Shown here: positions 1 to 12,727 of the stretch, one piece after another | Numbering within the stretch: the first letter of the stretch is position 1 | Layout of the letters: every line of letters starts with the position of its first letter | Source of the DNA: Dugong dugon | Lineage: Eukaryota; Chordata; Mammalia; Sirenia; Dugongidae | Direction of reading: 5' to 3' | Length of the DNA stretch: 64,000 bases | Assembly: GCA_030035585.1 (NCBI GenBank) | Contig: CM057471.1 | Coordinates: 96,287,819-96,351,818 of the forward strand | The notes under the pieces: generated by a model | The model's database searches: none | What the model saw: only the letters and a program-made list of their open reading frames with translations | Told to the model about the DNA's origin: nothing | Program-made: the position numbers and the translations under genes

Positions 1-1118
1 ATTAGCCTTTTACTATCTGTAGAATCTGTAGTGATGTCACCTGTATCATTCCTAATGGATTTTTTTTCTTCTTTCCTTTTTTCCTGGTAAGTCTGTCTAG
101 AGTTTTACCAATTTTATTCATCTTCTCAAATAACCAGATTTTGGTTTCATTTATTTTTTTTCTAACTTTTTGTCATTGTTGTAGTTTTCTGTCTCACTGA
201 TTTCTGCTCTGATTATTTTTGTCTTCTGCTTATTATGAATTTAATTTCTTCTTCTTTTTCTAGTTTCTTCAGGTGGAACCTGAAGTTGTTGATTTAAGAC
301 CTTTCTTCTTTTTCTAATATAGTTGTTTAGTGCTATAAATTTTCCCCTGATAACTGCTTTCGCAGCATCCTGCAAAATTTCATATGGCGTTTTTTCATTT
401 TCATTCAGTTCTGAATATGTTCTAATTTTTCTTCTGATTTCTTTTTTGATCTATGGGTTATCTAGAAGTGTGTTTTTTAGTTTACAAATATTTGAGGATT
501 TTCCAGGGATCTTTCTGTTATTGATTTCTAATTTAATTCTATTGTGGTCAGAAAACATACTATACATTATGTGAATCCTATTAAATTCACTGAGATTTGC
601 TTTACGTTCTAGAATATGGTTGTCTTGATAGATTTTCCTGTGGACTTGGGATAAATGTCTATTCTGCTGTTTTGGGAGTAGTGCTCTATAAATGTCAATT
701 AGGTCAGTCAAGTTGGTTGATAGTGATGTTCAAGTTTTCTGCATCATTATGGAATATCTACTTGTTCTATCGATTATTGAGAAAGGGGTATTAAAATCTC
801 TGCCTATAACTAGATTTATCTATTTTTCTTTGCAGGTCTGTTAGTTTTACCTCTGTATTTTAACCTCTGTTATTAGGTGCATGTATCTTTATTATTTTTA
901 TATTCTGTTGATGAACTTTATCATTATGAAAAGAACTTTATCTCTGGTAATATTCTTTGCTATGAAATCTATTTTGTCAGATATTAGGATAGCTGCACCA
1001 GCTTTCTTTTAATTAGTGTTAACATGGTATAGTTTTTGCCGTCTTTTACTTTTAACCTGTTTTTCTTTGTAATTAAAGTGCATTTCTTTTAGGCAGCAAA
1101 TAGTCCTCCTTTTTTTTT
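1..1118 (-). mobile_element. Old L1, ORF2 5' part (first fragment)
   Basis: This is antisense L1 LINE sequence, so the element runs on the minus strand and continues off the left edge. A minus-strand reading at 451-711 gives an endonuclease C-terminal pattern, with an LIDIYR segment and an ILERKANLSEFNRI segment typical of L1 ORF2. It is more diverged than the L1 that follows and is full of stops. It resumes at about 8728 beyond the younger insertion, where the next expected L1 sequence continues. The age difference and the continuity across the gap support a nested insertion. Confidence 0.88.
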
Positions 1119-2089
1119 CTCCTTTTTTTAAATTGTGCTTTAGGTGAAAGTTTACTGCTCAAGTTAGTTTCTCATACAAAAATGTATACACACATTGTTA
1201 TGTGACCCTAGTTGCTATCCCGATAATGTGATAGCAACACTCCTCCTTTCCACCACAGATTTCCTGTGTCCGTTCACCCAGCTCCTATCCCTTTCTCATC
1301 TCCAGAAAGGAGCTGCCCATTTAGTCTTGTGTATCCACTTGAACTAAGAGGCACACCCCTCACGAGTATCACTTTATGTCCCACAGTCCAGTCCAATCCC
1401 TGTCTGAAGAGTTGGCCTCAGAAATTATTTTAGTTCTGAGCTGATAGAGAATCTGGGGGCCATGCTTTCCAGGGTTCCTCCAGTCTCATTCAGACCATTA
1501 AGTCTGGTTTTCTTACTAGAATTTGAGTTCTGCACCCCACCTTTCTCCTTCTCCATCAAGGACTCTCTGTTGTGTTCCCTGTCAGGGCAGTCATTGGTGG
1601 TAGCTGGGCACCATCTAGTTCTTCTGGTCTCAGGCTGTTAGAGTCTCTGGTTTATGTGGCCTCTTGGGCTAATATTTTCCTTATGTCTTTGGTGATTTTC
1701 ATTCTCCTTTGCTCCAGGTGGGTTGGGACCAATTGATGCATCTTAGATGGCCGCTCGCTAGCTTTTAAGACTCAGACGCCATTCACCAAAGTGAGATGCA
1801 GAACATTTTCTTAATAAACTTTGTTATACCAATTGACCTAGATGTCCCTTGAAACCATGGTCCTCAGACCCCTGTCCCTGCTACATTGTCTCTTGAAGTG
1901 TTTGCTTGTGTTCAGGAAATGCCTTAGTTTTTGGTTTAGTCCAGTGGTGCTGACTTCCTCTATACTGCGTGTTGTTCTTCCCTTCACCTAAGATAATTCT
2001 TGTCTACTGTCAAGTTAGTGAATTCCTCTCTCCCCCCAACCCTTGTAACCTTCGAAGAATGTTTTCTTCTGTATTTAAACCTTTTCTTG

Positions 2090-5000
2090 AGTTCTTATAA
2101 TAGGAGTATCATACAGTGTTTGTCCTTTTGCGACTGTCTAATTTCACTCAGCGTAATGCCTTCCAGATACATCCATGTTATGAGACGTTTCACAGATTCA
2201 TCATTGTTCTTTATCATTGCTTAGTATTCCATTGCGTAAATATACCATAGTTTGTTTATCCATTTGTCCGTTGATGGGCTCCTAGGTTGTTTCCATCTTT
2301 TTGCTATTGTGAACAGTGCTGCAGTGAACATGGGTATGCATATATTTATTCATGTGACAGGTCTTACTTTTCTAGGTATACTCCAAGGAGCAGGATTGCT
2401 GGATCATATGGTACTTCTATTTCTAGCTTTTTAAGGAAGCACCAAATTGCTTTCCAAAGCAGTTGTGCCATTTTACATTCCTACCAGCAGTGTATAAGTG
2501 TTCCAGTCTCTCTACAACCTCTCCAACATTTATTATTTTGTGTTTATTGGATTAATGCTAGCCTAGTTGGGGTGAAATGGTATCTCATTGTAGTTTTGAT
2601 TTGCATTTCTCCAGCGGCTAATGATCATGAGCATTTCCTCATGTATCTGTTAGCTGCTTGAAAGTGTTCTTTGGTGAAGTGCCTGTTCATATCCTTTGCT
2701 CATTTTTTAATTGGGTTATTTGTCTTTTTGTGGTTGAAGTTTTGCAGTATCTTGTAGATTTTAGAGATTAGACCCTGATTGGATGTGTCGTAGCCACAAC
2801 GTTTTTCCCCGTCTGTAGGTTGTCTTTTGACTCTTTTGGTGAAGTCTTTTGATGAGCATAAGTGATTTTTAGGAGCTCCCAGTTGTCTAGTTTCTCCTCT
2901 GGTGTTTGTGCATTGTTAGTTATGTTTTATATTCTGTTTATGCCATGTATTAGGGCTTCTAGCATTGTCTTTATCTTTTCTTCCATGGTATTTATCGTTT
3001 TAGATTTTATATTGAGGTCTTTGATCCATTTTGAGTTAGTTTTTGTGCGTAGTGTAAGGTATGGGTCTCATTTCATTTTTTTGCAGATGGATATCCGGTT
3101 ATGCCAGCACCATTTGTTAAAGAGATTGTCTTTTCCCTGTTTAAGGGCCTTTGGGCCTTTGTCAAATATCAGCTGCTCATAGGTGGACGAATTTATGTCA
3201 GGATTCTCAATTCTGTTCCATTGCTCTATGTATCTGTTGTTGTATCAGTACCAGGCTGTTTTGACTACCGTGGCAGTATAATAGGTTCTAAAATCAGGTA
3301 GTGTTCTTCTTCAGTAATGCTTTCCTTATCTGGGGCTTCTTCCCTTTCCATATGAAGTTGGTGATTTTTTTCTCCATCTCATTAAAAAATGTCGTTTGAA
3401 TTTGGATCAGGATTGCATTGTATCTGTAGATCGCTTTGGGTAAAATTGACATTTTCACACTGTTGAGTCTTCCAATCCCTGAGCAAGGTATGTTTTTCCA
3501 CTTATGTAGGTCTCTTTTGGTCTCTTGCAGAGTAGTGTCTTGTAGTTTTTTTTGTATAGGTCTTTTACATCTCTGGTTGGATTTATTCCTAAGAATTTTA
3601 TCTTCTTGGGGGTTATTATAAATGATATTGATTTGGTGGTTTCCTCTGTGAAGTACTGTTTGTTCTTGTAGAGGAATCTGACTGATTTTTTTATGTTTAT
3701 CTTGTATCCTGATATTGCACTGAAACCTTCCATTAGTTCCAGTAGTTTTCTTGTGGATTCTTTGGGGTTTTCTGTGTATAAGATCATATCATCTGAAAAT
3801 AGGGATACTTTTACTTCTTCCTTACCAATTTGGATGCCCTTTGTTTCTTTTTCTAGCCTAACTTCTCTGGCTAGGACCTCCAGCACAATGTTGAATAAGA
3901 GTGGTGATAAAGGGCATCCTTATCTGGTTCCCATTCTCAAGGGAATGCTTTCAGACTCTCTCCGTTTAGGATGATGTTGGCTGTTGGCTTTGTATAAATG
4001 CCCTTTATTATGTTGATGAATTTCCCTTCTATTACTATTTTGCTGAGAGTTTTAATCATAAATGGGTGTTGGGCTTTTTCAAATGCCTTTTCTGCATCAG
4101 TTGATAAGATCATATGATTCTTATCTTTTGTTTTATTTATGTGATGGATTACATTACATTTTTCTAATGTTGAACCATCCCTGCATACCTGGTATGAATC
4201 CTCCTTGGTCATGGTGCATAATTTTTTCACTATGTTGCTGAATTCTATTGGCTAGAATTTTGTTAAGGATTTTTGCATCTATGTTCATGAGGGATATCGA
4301 TCTGTAATTTTCTCTTTTTGTGGTGTCTTTACCTGGTTTTGGAATCAGGGTTATTCTGGCTTCATAGAATGAGTTTGGGAGTATTCCATCATTTTCTGTG
4401 CTCTGAAATACCTTTAGTAGTAGTGGTATTAACTCTTCTCTGAAAGTTTGGTAGAATTCTCTAGTGAAGCCATCAGGGCCAGGGTATTTTTTCTGTTGAG
4501 AGTTTTTTAATTATCTTTTCAATCTCTTCTTTTGTTATAGGTTTATTTAGTTGTTCTACCTCTGTTTGTGTTAGTTTAGGTAGGTAGTGTGTTTCTAGAA
4601 ATTTGCTCATTTCTTGTAGGTTTTCAAATTTGTTCGAGTACAATTTTTCATAGTATTCTGTTATGATTCTTTTAATTTCAATTGTGTCTGTTGTAATATC
4701 ACCCATCTCATTTCTTATATGGGTTATTTGCTTCCTCTCTTATTTTTCTGTTGTAAGTTCAGCCAGTGGTTTAATGATTTTGTTGATCTTTTCAGAGAAC
4801 CAGCTTTTGGTCTTGTTAACTCTTTCAATTGTTTTTCTATTCTCTATTTCATTTAATTCTGCTCTAATTTTTATTGTTTCCTTTCTCCTGGCCCCTGAGG
4901 ACTGGTTTTGCTCTCTATTTCTACTTGTTTGAGTTTTAGGGTTTTTTTTTTTTTTTTTTTTTTGACCCCTTCTTCTTTTTGGATGTGTGCATTTATTGCT

Positions 5001-5875
5001 ATAAATTGACCTCTGAGCATTGTTTTTGCTGTGTCCCAAAGGCTCTGGTAGGATGTGTTTTCATTTTCATTTGATTATGTGAATTTCTTTATTCCATCCT
5101 CAATTTTTTCTATAACCCAGTAGTTTTTGAGCAAGGTGTTGTTCAGTTTCCCTATATGTGATTTTTTTCCCTTGCTTTTCCTGTTATTGATTTCTACTTT
5201 TCTGGCTTTATGGTTGGAAATGATGCTTTGTAATATTTCAATGTTTTGAATTATATTAAAGCTTGCTTTGTGGCCTAATATGTGGTCGCTTCTGGAGAAT
5301 GTTCCATGCGTGTTGTAAAAGAAAGTGTACTTGGCTGCTGTTGAGTGGAGCGTTCCGTATATGTCTATGAGATCAAGTTGGTTGATTGTGGCATTTAAAT
5401 CTTCCATGTATTTATTGAGCTTCTTTCTGGATGTTCTGTCCTTCACTGAATGTGGTGTGTTGAAGTCTCCTACTGTTATTGTGGAGCTGTCTGTTTCTCT
5501 CTTCAATGCCATTAGAGTTTGTTTTATGTATTTTGGAGCGCTGTTGTTGGGTGCATAAATATTTATTATAGTTATGTCCTCCTGGTGTATTGACCTTCCT
5601 TATCCTTAGTGGTGGATTTTGCTTTAACTTCTATTTTGTCAGAGATAAATATTGCCACTCCTGCTCTTTTTTGAGTGTTGTTTGCTTGATATATTTTTTC
5701 CATCCTTTGAGTTTTAGTTTGTTTGTGTCTTTAAGTCTAAGATGTGTCTCTTGTAGGCAGCATATAGGCAAATCATGCTTTTTTATCCATTCTGCCACTC
5801 TCTGTCTCTTTATTGGTGCATTTAGTCCATTTACGTTCAGCATAATTATTGATAGGTATGAGTTTAGTGCTGTCA
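2090..5875 (-). pseudogene. L1 ORF2 (endonuclease/reverse transcriptase) pseudogene
   Basis: ORF2 would encode the apurinic-like endonuclease and reverse transcriptase that nick the target and copy the L1 RNA. The start is placed at the Met of MTALNSYLSIIMLNVNGLNA, which matches the usual L1 ORF2 N-terminus. Endonuclease pieces include the LQETHL motif (5912-5631) and VGDFNT (5512-5075). RT pieces follow at 4706-4473, 4230-3937 ([15 protein letters not shown]) and 3886-3455. The catalytic motif reads FSDD instead of the usual F/YADD. The C-terminal region is around 2100-2650. The span of about 3.79 kb fits an ORF2 of roughly 1260 residues. Frameshifts, stops and a long A-run (T-run on the + strand at 4939-4963) disable it. 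Confidence 0.9.
4939..4963. repeat. Poly-T run inside L1 ORF2
   Basis: About two dozen consecutive T residues lie in the L1 ORF2 linker. The homologous position of the second L1 (about 38460-38495) has mixed sequence instead, so this looks like an expansion after insertion. Confidence 0.9.
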
Positions 5876-6314
5876 TTTTGATAACTTTTTTGTATGTTGT
5901 TGACTGTTCCATTTAATTTTCTGTACTGAGTCATTTTTCTTCATGTATTTTCTTTTAATGTTTTTCATTATTGTTGATTTTGTATTTGCTGAGTCTTTAT
6001 GTTTTTCTTTTTTTATTTTTATGTGTAGAATTGTTAGTTTCCTTTGTGGTTACCTTAATATTTACTCCTATTTTTCTAAGTTTAAACTGGTCTTTTATTT
6101 CTTTATATTGCCTTGACTTCCTCTTTGTATGAAAGATGTACGACTACATTTTTTAGTCCTTCTTTTTTGTTTTAATGTTGTCATCTTTTACATACTGATG
6201 TCTCTGTTTCCCTATTTTCAGTGTTTTAGCTTTGACTTATTTTTGTGACTTCCCTATCTGCCTTGATATCTAGTTGTTCTGTCCTGTGTTCTAGTCTTGG
6301 GTTGTTTTCTGATT

Positions 6315-7320
6315 TTATTGATTTTCTAATCAGAAGACTCCCTTTAGTATTTCTTGTAATTTTGGTTTTATTTTTACAAATTCCCTAAACATTTATTTAT
6401 CTGGAAATGCCCTAATTTTGTCATATGTTTGAGAGACAGTTTTGCCAGATGTATAATTCTTGGCTGGCATTTTTTTTTTTCTCCTTCAAGGCTTTATATA
6501 TGTCATCCCATTGTCTTCTTGCCTGCATGAATTCTACTGAGTAGTCAGGGCTTAGTCTTATTGACTATCCTCTGTAGATGACTTTTCGTTTATCCCTGGC
6601 CACTCTTAAAATTTTCTCTTTATCTTTGGTTTTGGCAGGTTTGATTATAATATGTCTTGGTGACTTTCTTTTGGGATCTACCCTGTGTGGGGTTTGATGA
6701 GCATCTTGGATAGATAACTTCTCATCTTTCATGATATCAGGGAAATTTTCTGCCAAAAAATCTTCAACAATTCTCTCTGTATTTTCTGTTATCCCTCCCT
6801 GTTCTGGTACTCTAGTCATTCATAGGTAATTCCTCTTGATAGAGTACCACATAATTCTTAGGTTTTCTTCATTTAAAAAAAATTCTTTTATTTGATTTTT
6901 CCTCAAATAAGTTGGTGTCAGATGCTTTATCTTCAATCTCACTGACTTCCATTGCCTCAGTTATGCTCCTCTAACTATCTATTGAGTTGTCTAATTCTGA
7001 AATTTTATTGTTAATCTTCTGGATTTCTGTTTGCTATCTTTCTATGGATTTTTGCAGCCTGTTAAATTTGTCATTGTGCTCCTCTATAATCTTAAGTTCC
7101 TCTGTTGCTTTTCTGTGTGTTCCTTGGCTTATTCTGCATTTTGCATGATCTTCTTCCTGATATCTTGCAGAGTTCTGTGTATTAATCTGAATTCTACCTC
7201 AAGTAATTCAAAGTTCTGTTCCTACTGCAGGTTTCTTGATTCTTTGTTTTGGTGACTTGCTGAAGCCATCATAGTCTGCCTCTTTATGTGATTTGACATT
7301 GACTGTTGTCTCTGAGCCAT
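6315..7320 (-). pseudogene. L1 ORF1 (RNA-binding chaperone) pseudogene
   Basis: ORF1 protein trimerises through a coiled coil and coats L1 RNA. The start codon is inferred at 7320 by alignment with the second L1, where the N-terminus reads MARRQQSISNHVKRQ. The best-preserved part is the central and C-terminal domain at 6819-6565, with TERIVEDFLAENFPDI and QDAHQTPHRVDPKRKSPRHI, the classic L1 ORF1 RRM/CTD junction. The inferred stop is at 6315-6317. The size of about 1.0 kb matches the family (about 330-340 residues). Multiple frame breaks make it nonfunctional. Confidence 0.87.
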
Positions 7321-9949
7321 CAATAAGTTATTATATTTATTTATTTTAGGTTTGCTTACTGTGTCCTAGCTTCTTGTTTTGTTTTGTTTTGAAGTGCCCA
7401 AATTGGCTGTCCATGTGAGCTACTTTGATTGTTGGCATCTTTGAGGCTCTCACATCCTGTCTCTAGGTGGCTAGAGCTGTTACTGGGTATATAAGCCCAG
7501 GAATCCATTTACTTTTCTTGTGTGGATGCAGTTCAGGTGTCCAGGTTGTCACCAACTGAGTAATGCAGGCTCTCACCTACAGTCCTAGATGGGCAGGGGT
7601 GATCGGAGTAGGCACCGGTATCTGGCTGCAGTAGGGAGTCATGTGCTGATCAAGGCAGGGGGCTGACTGCTGCCTCTGAGTGTCTAGGTGGAAGATGTGT
7701 CCCTATTCCCTGGAGCATGTAGGTAGGTGGGTTTTGCAGCCGGACTATGGGCACCCAATGCTGTTGGCTGTAAGGACTGGGAGGCACCACTTTATTCTTG
7801 GACCCCTGTCACGGGTGGCTTGGTGGAGTGGATGGAGCTATCAGTCCTCAGGTCCCTGATGTGAGTAGGTGAGGACCCTGCCTAATGGCAGGGCAGTGTC
7901 AGATGTCATGAATCTGCCACTCCGCCTTATAGCTGATACAGATGAAAATAGGCTTCAGGTATATACCCTGTTGTACTGTGCTAATGAGGGCCTATGCTGT
8001 TGAAATGGGTGCACATAGGGCTATTCAGTGGTGAAAGGCATTCAAAGTCCATGGACCCCTTATGCCTGTGCCTAGGCAAAGGGTTTGTGCCTGCCCTGAG
8101 TTCCCGGCTTAGGGGAGCTGGCAGATTATTTTTTCCTGTTTGTTTATTTGTTCCCTTTCCAAAGCTGGGAGAATGGCTCAGCGCACATGATGGGTCCTAC
8201 TTCCAGCCCAGGGGGCATCACAATTTCTGGAACCTGCCCAGGACCTGGAGCAGAGCGGGGAGGGGGCAGGAAAATGAGAGAGAGGTACTTCCTAAAAGGG
8301 AGTTTTTTTTTTTTTGATCCATGTGGTAGGTTAGAGGCTTGTACCTATCTTTTGCCGATTGACCACCTTTTCTCACTGGTTCTGGAAGCTTGAACAGACT
8401 CTCTGCTGCTTGGTCTCTCCTAGTATGGAAAATGCATCCTGAGCGCCACTGCTTGCCTCACCTCTTGCACGCTAGCCTATCCAGCCTGCAGGGTGCCAGG
8501 TGCCTGCCAAGTCAGGTCTGGCAACTCCTCTCCGCTTCTGAACCATCTCTCCCTCATCCTGCCACTCAATCTGATTCCTCAACTTTGTCTTTATGTTCAG
8601 GGCTCCTAGATTGTCACATATAATCAATTCACTTGTTTTTTTGGGGGTATTTGTTGTAAGACGGACCATAGGAAGTGTCTGACTACTCCTCCATCTTGGA
8701 CCTGCCTCCATAGTCTTGCTTTTTTTTAAAAAAAAAAAATCTAATTTAACAAACTTTGCCTTTTAACTAGACCATTCATATTTAATGTAATTACTAATAT
8801 AACTTGGTGGAAATATATCATCTTATTATTTGTTTTCTATTTGTCCCATACGTTCTTTCTCTTTCTGATTTTTTAAAATCTTTTTTTGAATTAATCGAAC
8901 AATTTTATGATTTGATTTTATCTCCTTTGTTGGGGTATTAGCTATAACTCTGTTTTGTTATTGAATAGCTGTTTTAGGGTTTAAAACATATATGTTTAAC
9001 TTACCATGTCTACCTTTCAAGTGATATTACACCACTGAAAATATAGTATAAGAACCTTATAATAGTATACTTCCATTTCTTTCCTACTGACCTTAGTGCT
9101 ATTGCTGCCTTACATTTTATTTTCACATTACATTGTTACATACAATATGTTATTGTTATTTTTGCTTAGGCAGATTTTTAAAATATTAAATAATAAGTAA
9201 AATACATTATATATTTATCCATGTAGTTACCTTTTTCTGGCACCCTTAATTCCTTTTTGTAGATCCATAATTATGTCTAGTATTATTTCTTTGTGCCTGA
9301 AGGATTTCATTTACCTTTAGCTGTAGTGTGATGTATTCTGGTGATGAATTCTTTCAGCTTTTGTGTCTCTGAAGTAGTCTTTTTATTTCATCTTCATATA
9401 TGAAGTATATTTTTGCTGGGTGTAGAATTCTAGATTGGTTGATATTGTTTCCGTATTCTCACTTGCATCATTTCTGATGACAAGTCTGCTTCTCTGGCTA
9501 CTTTTAAGATTTTCTCTTTATTTCTGATCTTAAGCAGTTTGATTATGATGTACCTTGCTATAGTTTTCTTTGTGTGTTTTGTGCTTTAGTTCATTGGATT
9601 TCTTGGATCTGTGGGTTTATGGTTTTCAGAAATTTGGAAGATTTTTGGCCATTACATATTCAAATATTTCTTCTGTTCTCCCTCATCATCCACTCTCTAG
9701 GAACTCCAGTTTCACATATATTAGGCCACTTGAAGTTGTCTTATGGTTCACTGAGCACTTATCATGTTTTTGGATTCTCTTTTCACTGTATGTTTCATTT
9801 TGGACAGTTTCTATTGCTGTGTCTTCAAGTTCAGTAATCTTTTCTTCTACAATGTCAAATTTTCCATTGATCCCATCCAGTGTTATCTTTCACTTCACAC
9901 ATTGTATTTTTTGCCCTTAGAAGTTCAATACGGGTCTCATAAAGATATA

Positions 9950-10006
9950 CATAATATGTATATGTGTGTATACATATGTATATGTATATATATAAATATA
10001 TATCTT
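9950..10006. repeat. TA/TG-rich simple repeat
   Basis: Imperfect alternating TA, TG and ATAT units lie within the old L1 ORF1 region. It is a low-complexity tract with no further features. Confidence 0.85.
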
Positions 10007-10240
10007 TCATTTCTCTAGTTAACTTTTTAAGCACTTTATAATAAATATTTTAATGTATTTGCCTGTAATTCTAACATCTATGTCAGTTCTGGATTGATTT
10101 AGATTGATTATTTTTTTCCTCATTATGGGTCATATTTTCCTGCTTTTTTGCATGCCTGGTAATTTTAGATTGAATGCCAGACACAGTGAATTTTACCCTG
10201 TTGGATGCTGGATATTTTTGTATTCTTATGAATATTCTTG

Positions 10241-10417
10241 GAAACCCTGGTGGTGTAGTGGTTAAGAGCTACAGCTGCTAACCAAAAGGTAAGAAGTTCA
10301 AATCCACCAGGTGCTCCTTGGAAACCCTATGTGGCAGTTCTACTCTGTCCTATAGGGTTGCTATGAGTTGGAATCAACTTGATGGCAATGGGTTTGGGTT
10401 TTTTTTTTTTTTTTTTG
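10241..10417 (+). mobile_element. AfroSINE in old L1
   Basis: This tRNA-derived SINE starts with a GAAACCCTGGTGGTGTAGTGG head (box A-like), followed by an AGAAGTTCAAATCC box B-like motif, the body CTATAGGGTTGCTATGAGTTGG and a G/T-rich tail ending in a T run. The 13-base string ATGAATATTCTTG flanks it perfectly at 10228-10240 and 10418-10430. This is a textbook target-site duplication and fixes the boundaries. It is younger than the L1 it sits in. Confidence 0.96.
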
Positions 10418-11090
10418 ATGAATATTCTTGCGCTTTGTTCTAGGATTCAGTTATGTTACATGGAAACAGTTTGATCTCTTTGTGACTTACTTTAAAAATT
10501 ATTAGCTCAGACGAGAGCATTACTCACTTTAGGGCTAATAATTCAGTTCTCCACTAATGAGGTAAGAACCTACTTACCTCAGTACTCTTACCCAATGCCT
10601 CTGCTTTATAAAAAGCAGCACTATTCCTGAGCTGGTGTGAGCACTGGACACTGTTTCCTCTAATCCTTTTGGGTAGTTCTTTCCCCAGCCTTTGATAGTT
10701 TCCTCACATGCATACACTGTTCAGTACTCAGCTCAATACTTGAGAGGGACCCTCTGCAGATCTTTAGAGTTCTCTCTGTGTGCAGCTCTCTTCTCTGGTA
10801 TTTTATCATTTAAATTCTAGCTGCTTTGATCTCTCCAGATTCTCAACTTAGGGAGCTTACTGGGCTCCACCTGGGTCCCCTCCTCTGTCGCTCTCAATAA
10901 ATTAAGATTGGGCAATCATAGGACTCCTCACATGTGTTTCTCATCTCTCAGGGATCACAGTCCTTCATTGCCTGCTATTTAGTGTCTTGAAAACAGTTGT
11001 TTCATATATTTAAGCCATTTTTTGTTTGTTTTAGGTGAGAGGGTATATCTGTTTCCTGTTACTCCATCTTGCCCAGAAGTAGAAGTCAGT

Positions 11091-11559
11091 TGTCATCTCT
11101 CTTGATGATGAACATGACATTTCAAAAATTTATCAGTAAACCACTTATAAGCAGCAGTAAAGAAAACAACTTCTTCCATCTCCTTAAAACAGCTACTTCC
11201 TGTACAGTTTTTTTTCTTTTAAACTAAATAACTTACATTTACATAATACTTTTTCTACAATTAAAGTTTTCCTGCTACACAGAGTGATTACTTAAGTAGG
11301 AGAGTTGATTTTCTCCATCTACAGTGAGTACTGAGCAAGAGGAAATTATCTTAGCCTACTTGTTACCTCAGAGAGGTTCCCCGAGCTCAACATATGAATT
11401 GGTTCAAGGAGGCTTTGGGAAAAGAAAGTGTGGGCAGATATTAATAATGTTCCACATTTTTTACATTCTCCCACAATCTTTGTCCTCCGGACAGGGACAG
11501 AACATCTTGATTAGATGAATGACTGAATTAATCCAAGATGGCATTGAATATATGGTTCT
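11091..11559. other. Unique sequence, no feature recognised
   Basis: This is AT-rich DNA without an open frame of note. A 64-codon frame at 11324-11518 has no recognisable domain and is probably chance. I see no clear repeat. Confidence 0.5.
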
Positions 11560-11800
11560 TAACCATGCTTCTTCAGCATGTATACACTGAGCGAGACATG
11601 TTCTGTTCTCTAAGAAAATCACAAAATCTCTTGAGGAAAATGTAAGTGAATCACTCTAATACTGGACAGTGTGACACATGTTGTGAAGGATAAAGATAAA
11701 TTGATTTTTATTGGCATCTGGGATGAAGTCTAGAAAGTTCTTTGTAAGAAATGGAAATTGACATGGGCCTTAAAGGAAGAATGTCAGGTGGAGGTGTTTT
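11560..11800 (-). mobile_element. L2 LINE relic
   Basis: The order of motifs (ACAGTGTGACACATGTTGTGAAGG, then GGGCCTTAAAGGAAGAATG) resembles the antisense of the L2 3' region. It is strongly diverged, and the assignment rests on remembered consensus features. Confidence 0.45.
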
Positions 11801-12213
11801 TAAACTTGAAGACTGTTACATATCACTGAAGTTATAAACAAGAGTAGATGACTGATGATAAGAGCTTTACGGGCAGAGTATGTATGTTCAACTTTTGGAC
11901 TCCATCATGTCTTACACGGTCCTAGGCACTTATTAGGATCTTACTGATTATGACAATTGCATAAAAGGGTCTTCCAAGGAAGAGTGTGTAATATTCTTCT
12001 TGGACATCTTTGAAAGTAAAGATGCTGTCCAGCCTAGTGAGTCTTCTAGATGGAGATTTAGCCTAACTCCAAGCACGACATGACTTCACCCTTCAAGTCG
12101 CCATAAAATTCTGTCCTCGGGTAGTTATTTCACATTTCTGCTTGGTCGACATCCACATATGAAAAACTATAAAATTCCAAGAGAGTGTTACAATAACCTA
12201 ACCTAATATCGGA
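11801..12213. other. Unique sequence, no feature recognised
   Basis: No open frame, repeat signature or tRNA-like motif is visible in this stretch. Confidence 0.5.
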
Positions 12214-12224
12214 TACATATAAAA

Positions 12225-12439
12225 ACCAAACCAAACCTCCAGCCGCCGAGTCGATTCCGACTCAAAGAGACGCTGTAGGACAGAGTAGAACCGCCCCATA
12301 AGATTTCCAAGGCTATAAATCTTTATGGAAGCAGACTGCCACATCTTTCTCCCACGGAGTGGCTGGTGGGTTTGAACTGCCAAATTTTCAGTTAGCAACG
12401 GAGCGCTTAACCACTACACCACCAGGCAGTGCTCCTGGG
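12225..12439 (-). mobile_element. AfroSINE, long form
   Basis: This is a reverse-oriented AfroSINE. It begins with the complement of the tail (AAACCAAACCAAACC), continues through GCCGAGTCGATTCCGACTC, and ends with CACTACACCACCAGG, the complement of the tRNA-like head. It includes the central insert with CATCTTTCTCCCACGGAGTGG. The duplication TACATATAAAA lies at 12214-12224 and 12440-12450. Confidence 0.95.
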
Positions 12440-12450
12440 TACATATAAAA

Positions 12451-12727
12451 TATTAAAAACACCAGAATTTATCTCAGCAGAGACATACCAGTTTCCCTTG
12501 GTGATTATCCCATTGGTGGTATAAGAATGTAGTGCAGGAATATAACCTGAGAAATTCTACTTCTCAGATAAAACACATCCTAAATTGGACTCCACTAAGA
12601 GAATCATCAACTATAAGGATGCTTACAGTATCTGTCACTGAGCAAACGTCTCAATTTTTTTTCACACTATTGGAGGCACAGCAATGTTATTTTATCTGGT
12701 GCTGTAAAGTGCCCCACTAAATAGGCT
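12451..12727. other. Unique sequence, no feature recognised
   Basis: A short frame (12532-12720) shows no known domain. I see nothing else here. Confidence 0.45.

Larger units (their letters stand above)
1119..8709 (-). mobile_element. Nearly full-length younger L1 LINE
   Basis: This autonomous non-LTR retrotransposon lies on the minus strand. In element order it has a 5' UTR (about 8709-7321), ORF1 (7320-6315), an intergenic part, ORF2 (about 5875-2090) and a 3' UTR of about 950 bases ending in a T-rich stretch near 1111-1129, which is the poly(A) tail read from the other strand. The 5' end reads GGAGGCAGGTCCAAGATGGA, the usual start of L1 promoters. The flanks near 1100-1118 and 8710-8727 carry a similar ATAGTC-Y-x-CT(n) string, the likely target-site duplication. 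The length of about 7.6 kb exceeds the 6 kb of human L1, because both UTRs are long. Both ORFs are broken, so the copy is dead. Confidence 0.93.
8710..11090 (-). mobile_element. Old L1, 5' part (second fragment)
   Basis: This continues the element of 1-1118 after the younger L1. It covers the start of ORF2, a degenerate ORF1 region (about 9240-10200) and a 5' UTR. The right end at about 11060-11090 carries a complement of a GGGCAAGATGGAGTAACAGG-like string, the usual 5' start of an L1. No frame is open, and similarity is of the old mammalian L1M type. It contains a simple repeat at 9950-10006 and an AfroSINE at 10241-10417. Confidence 0.82.
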
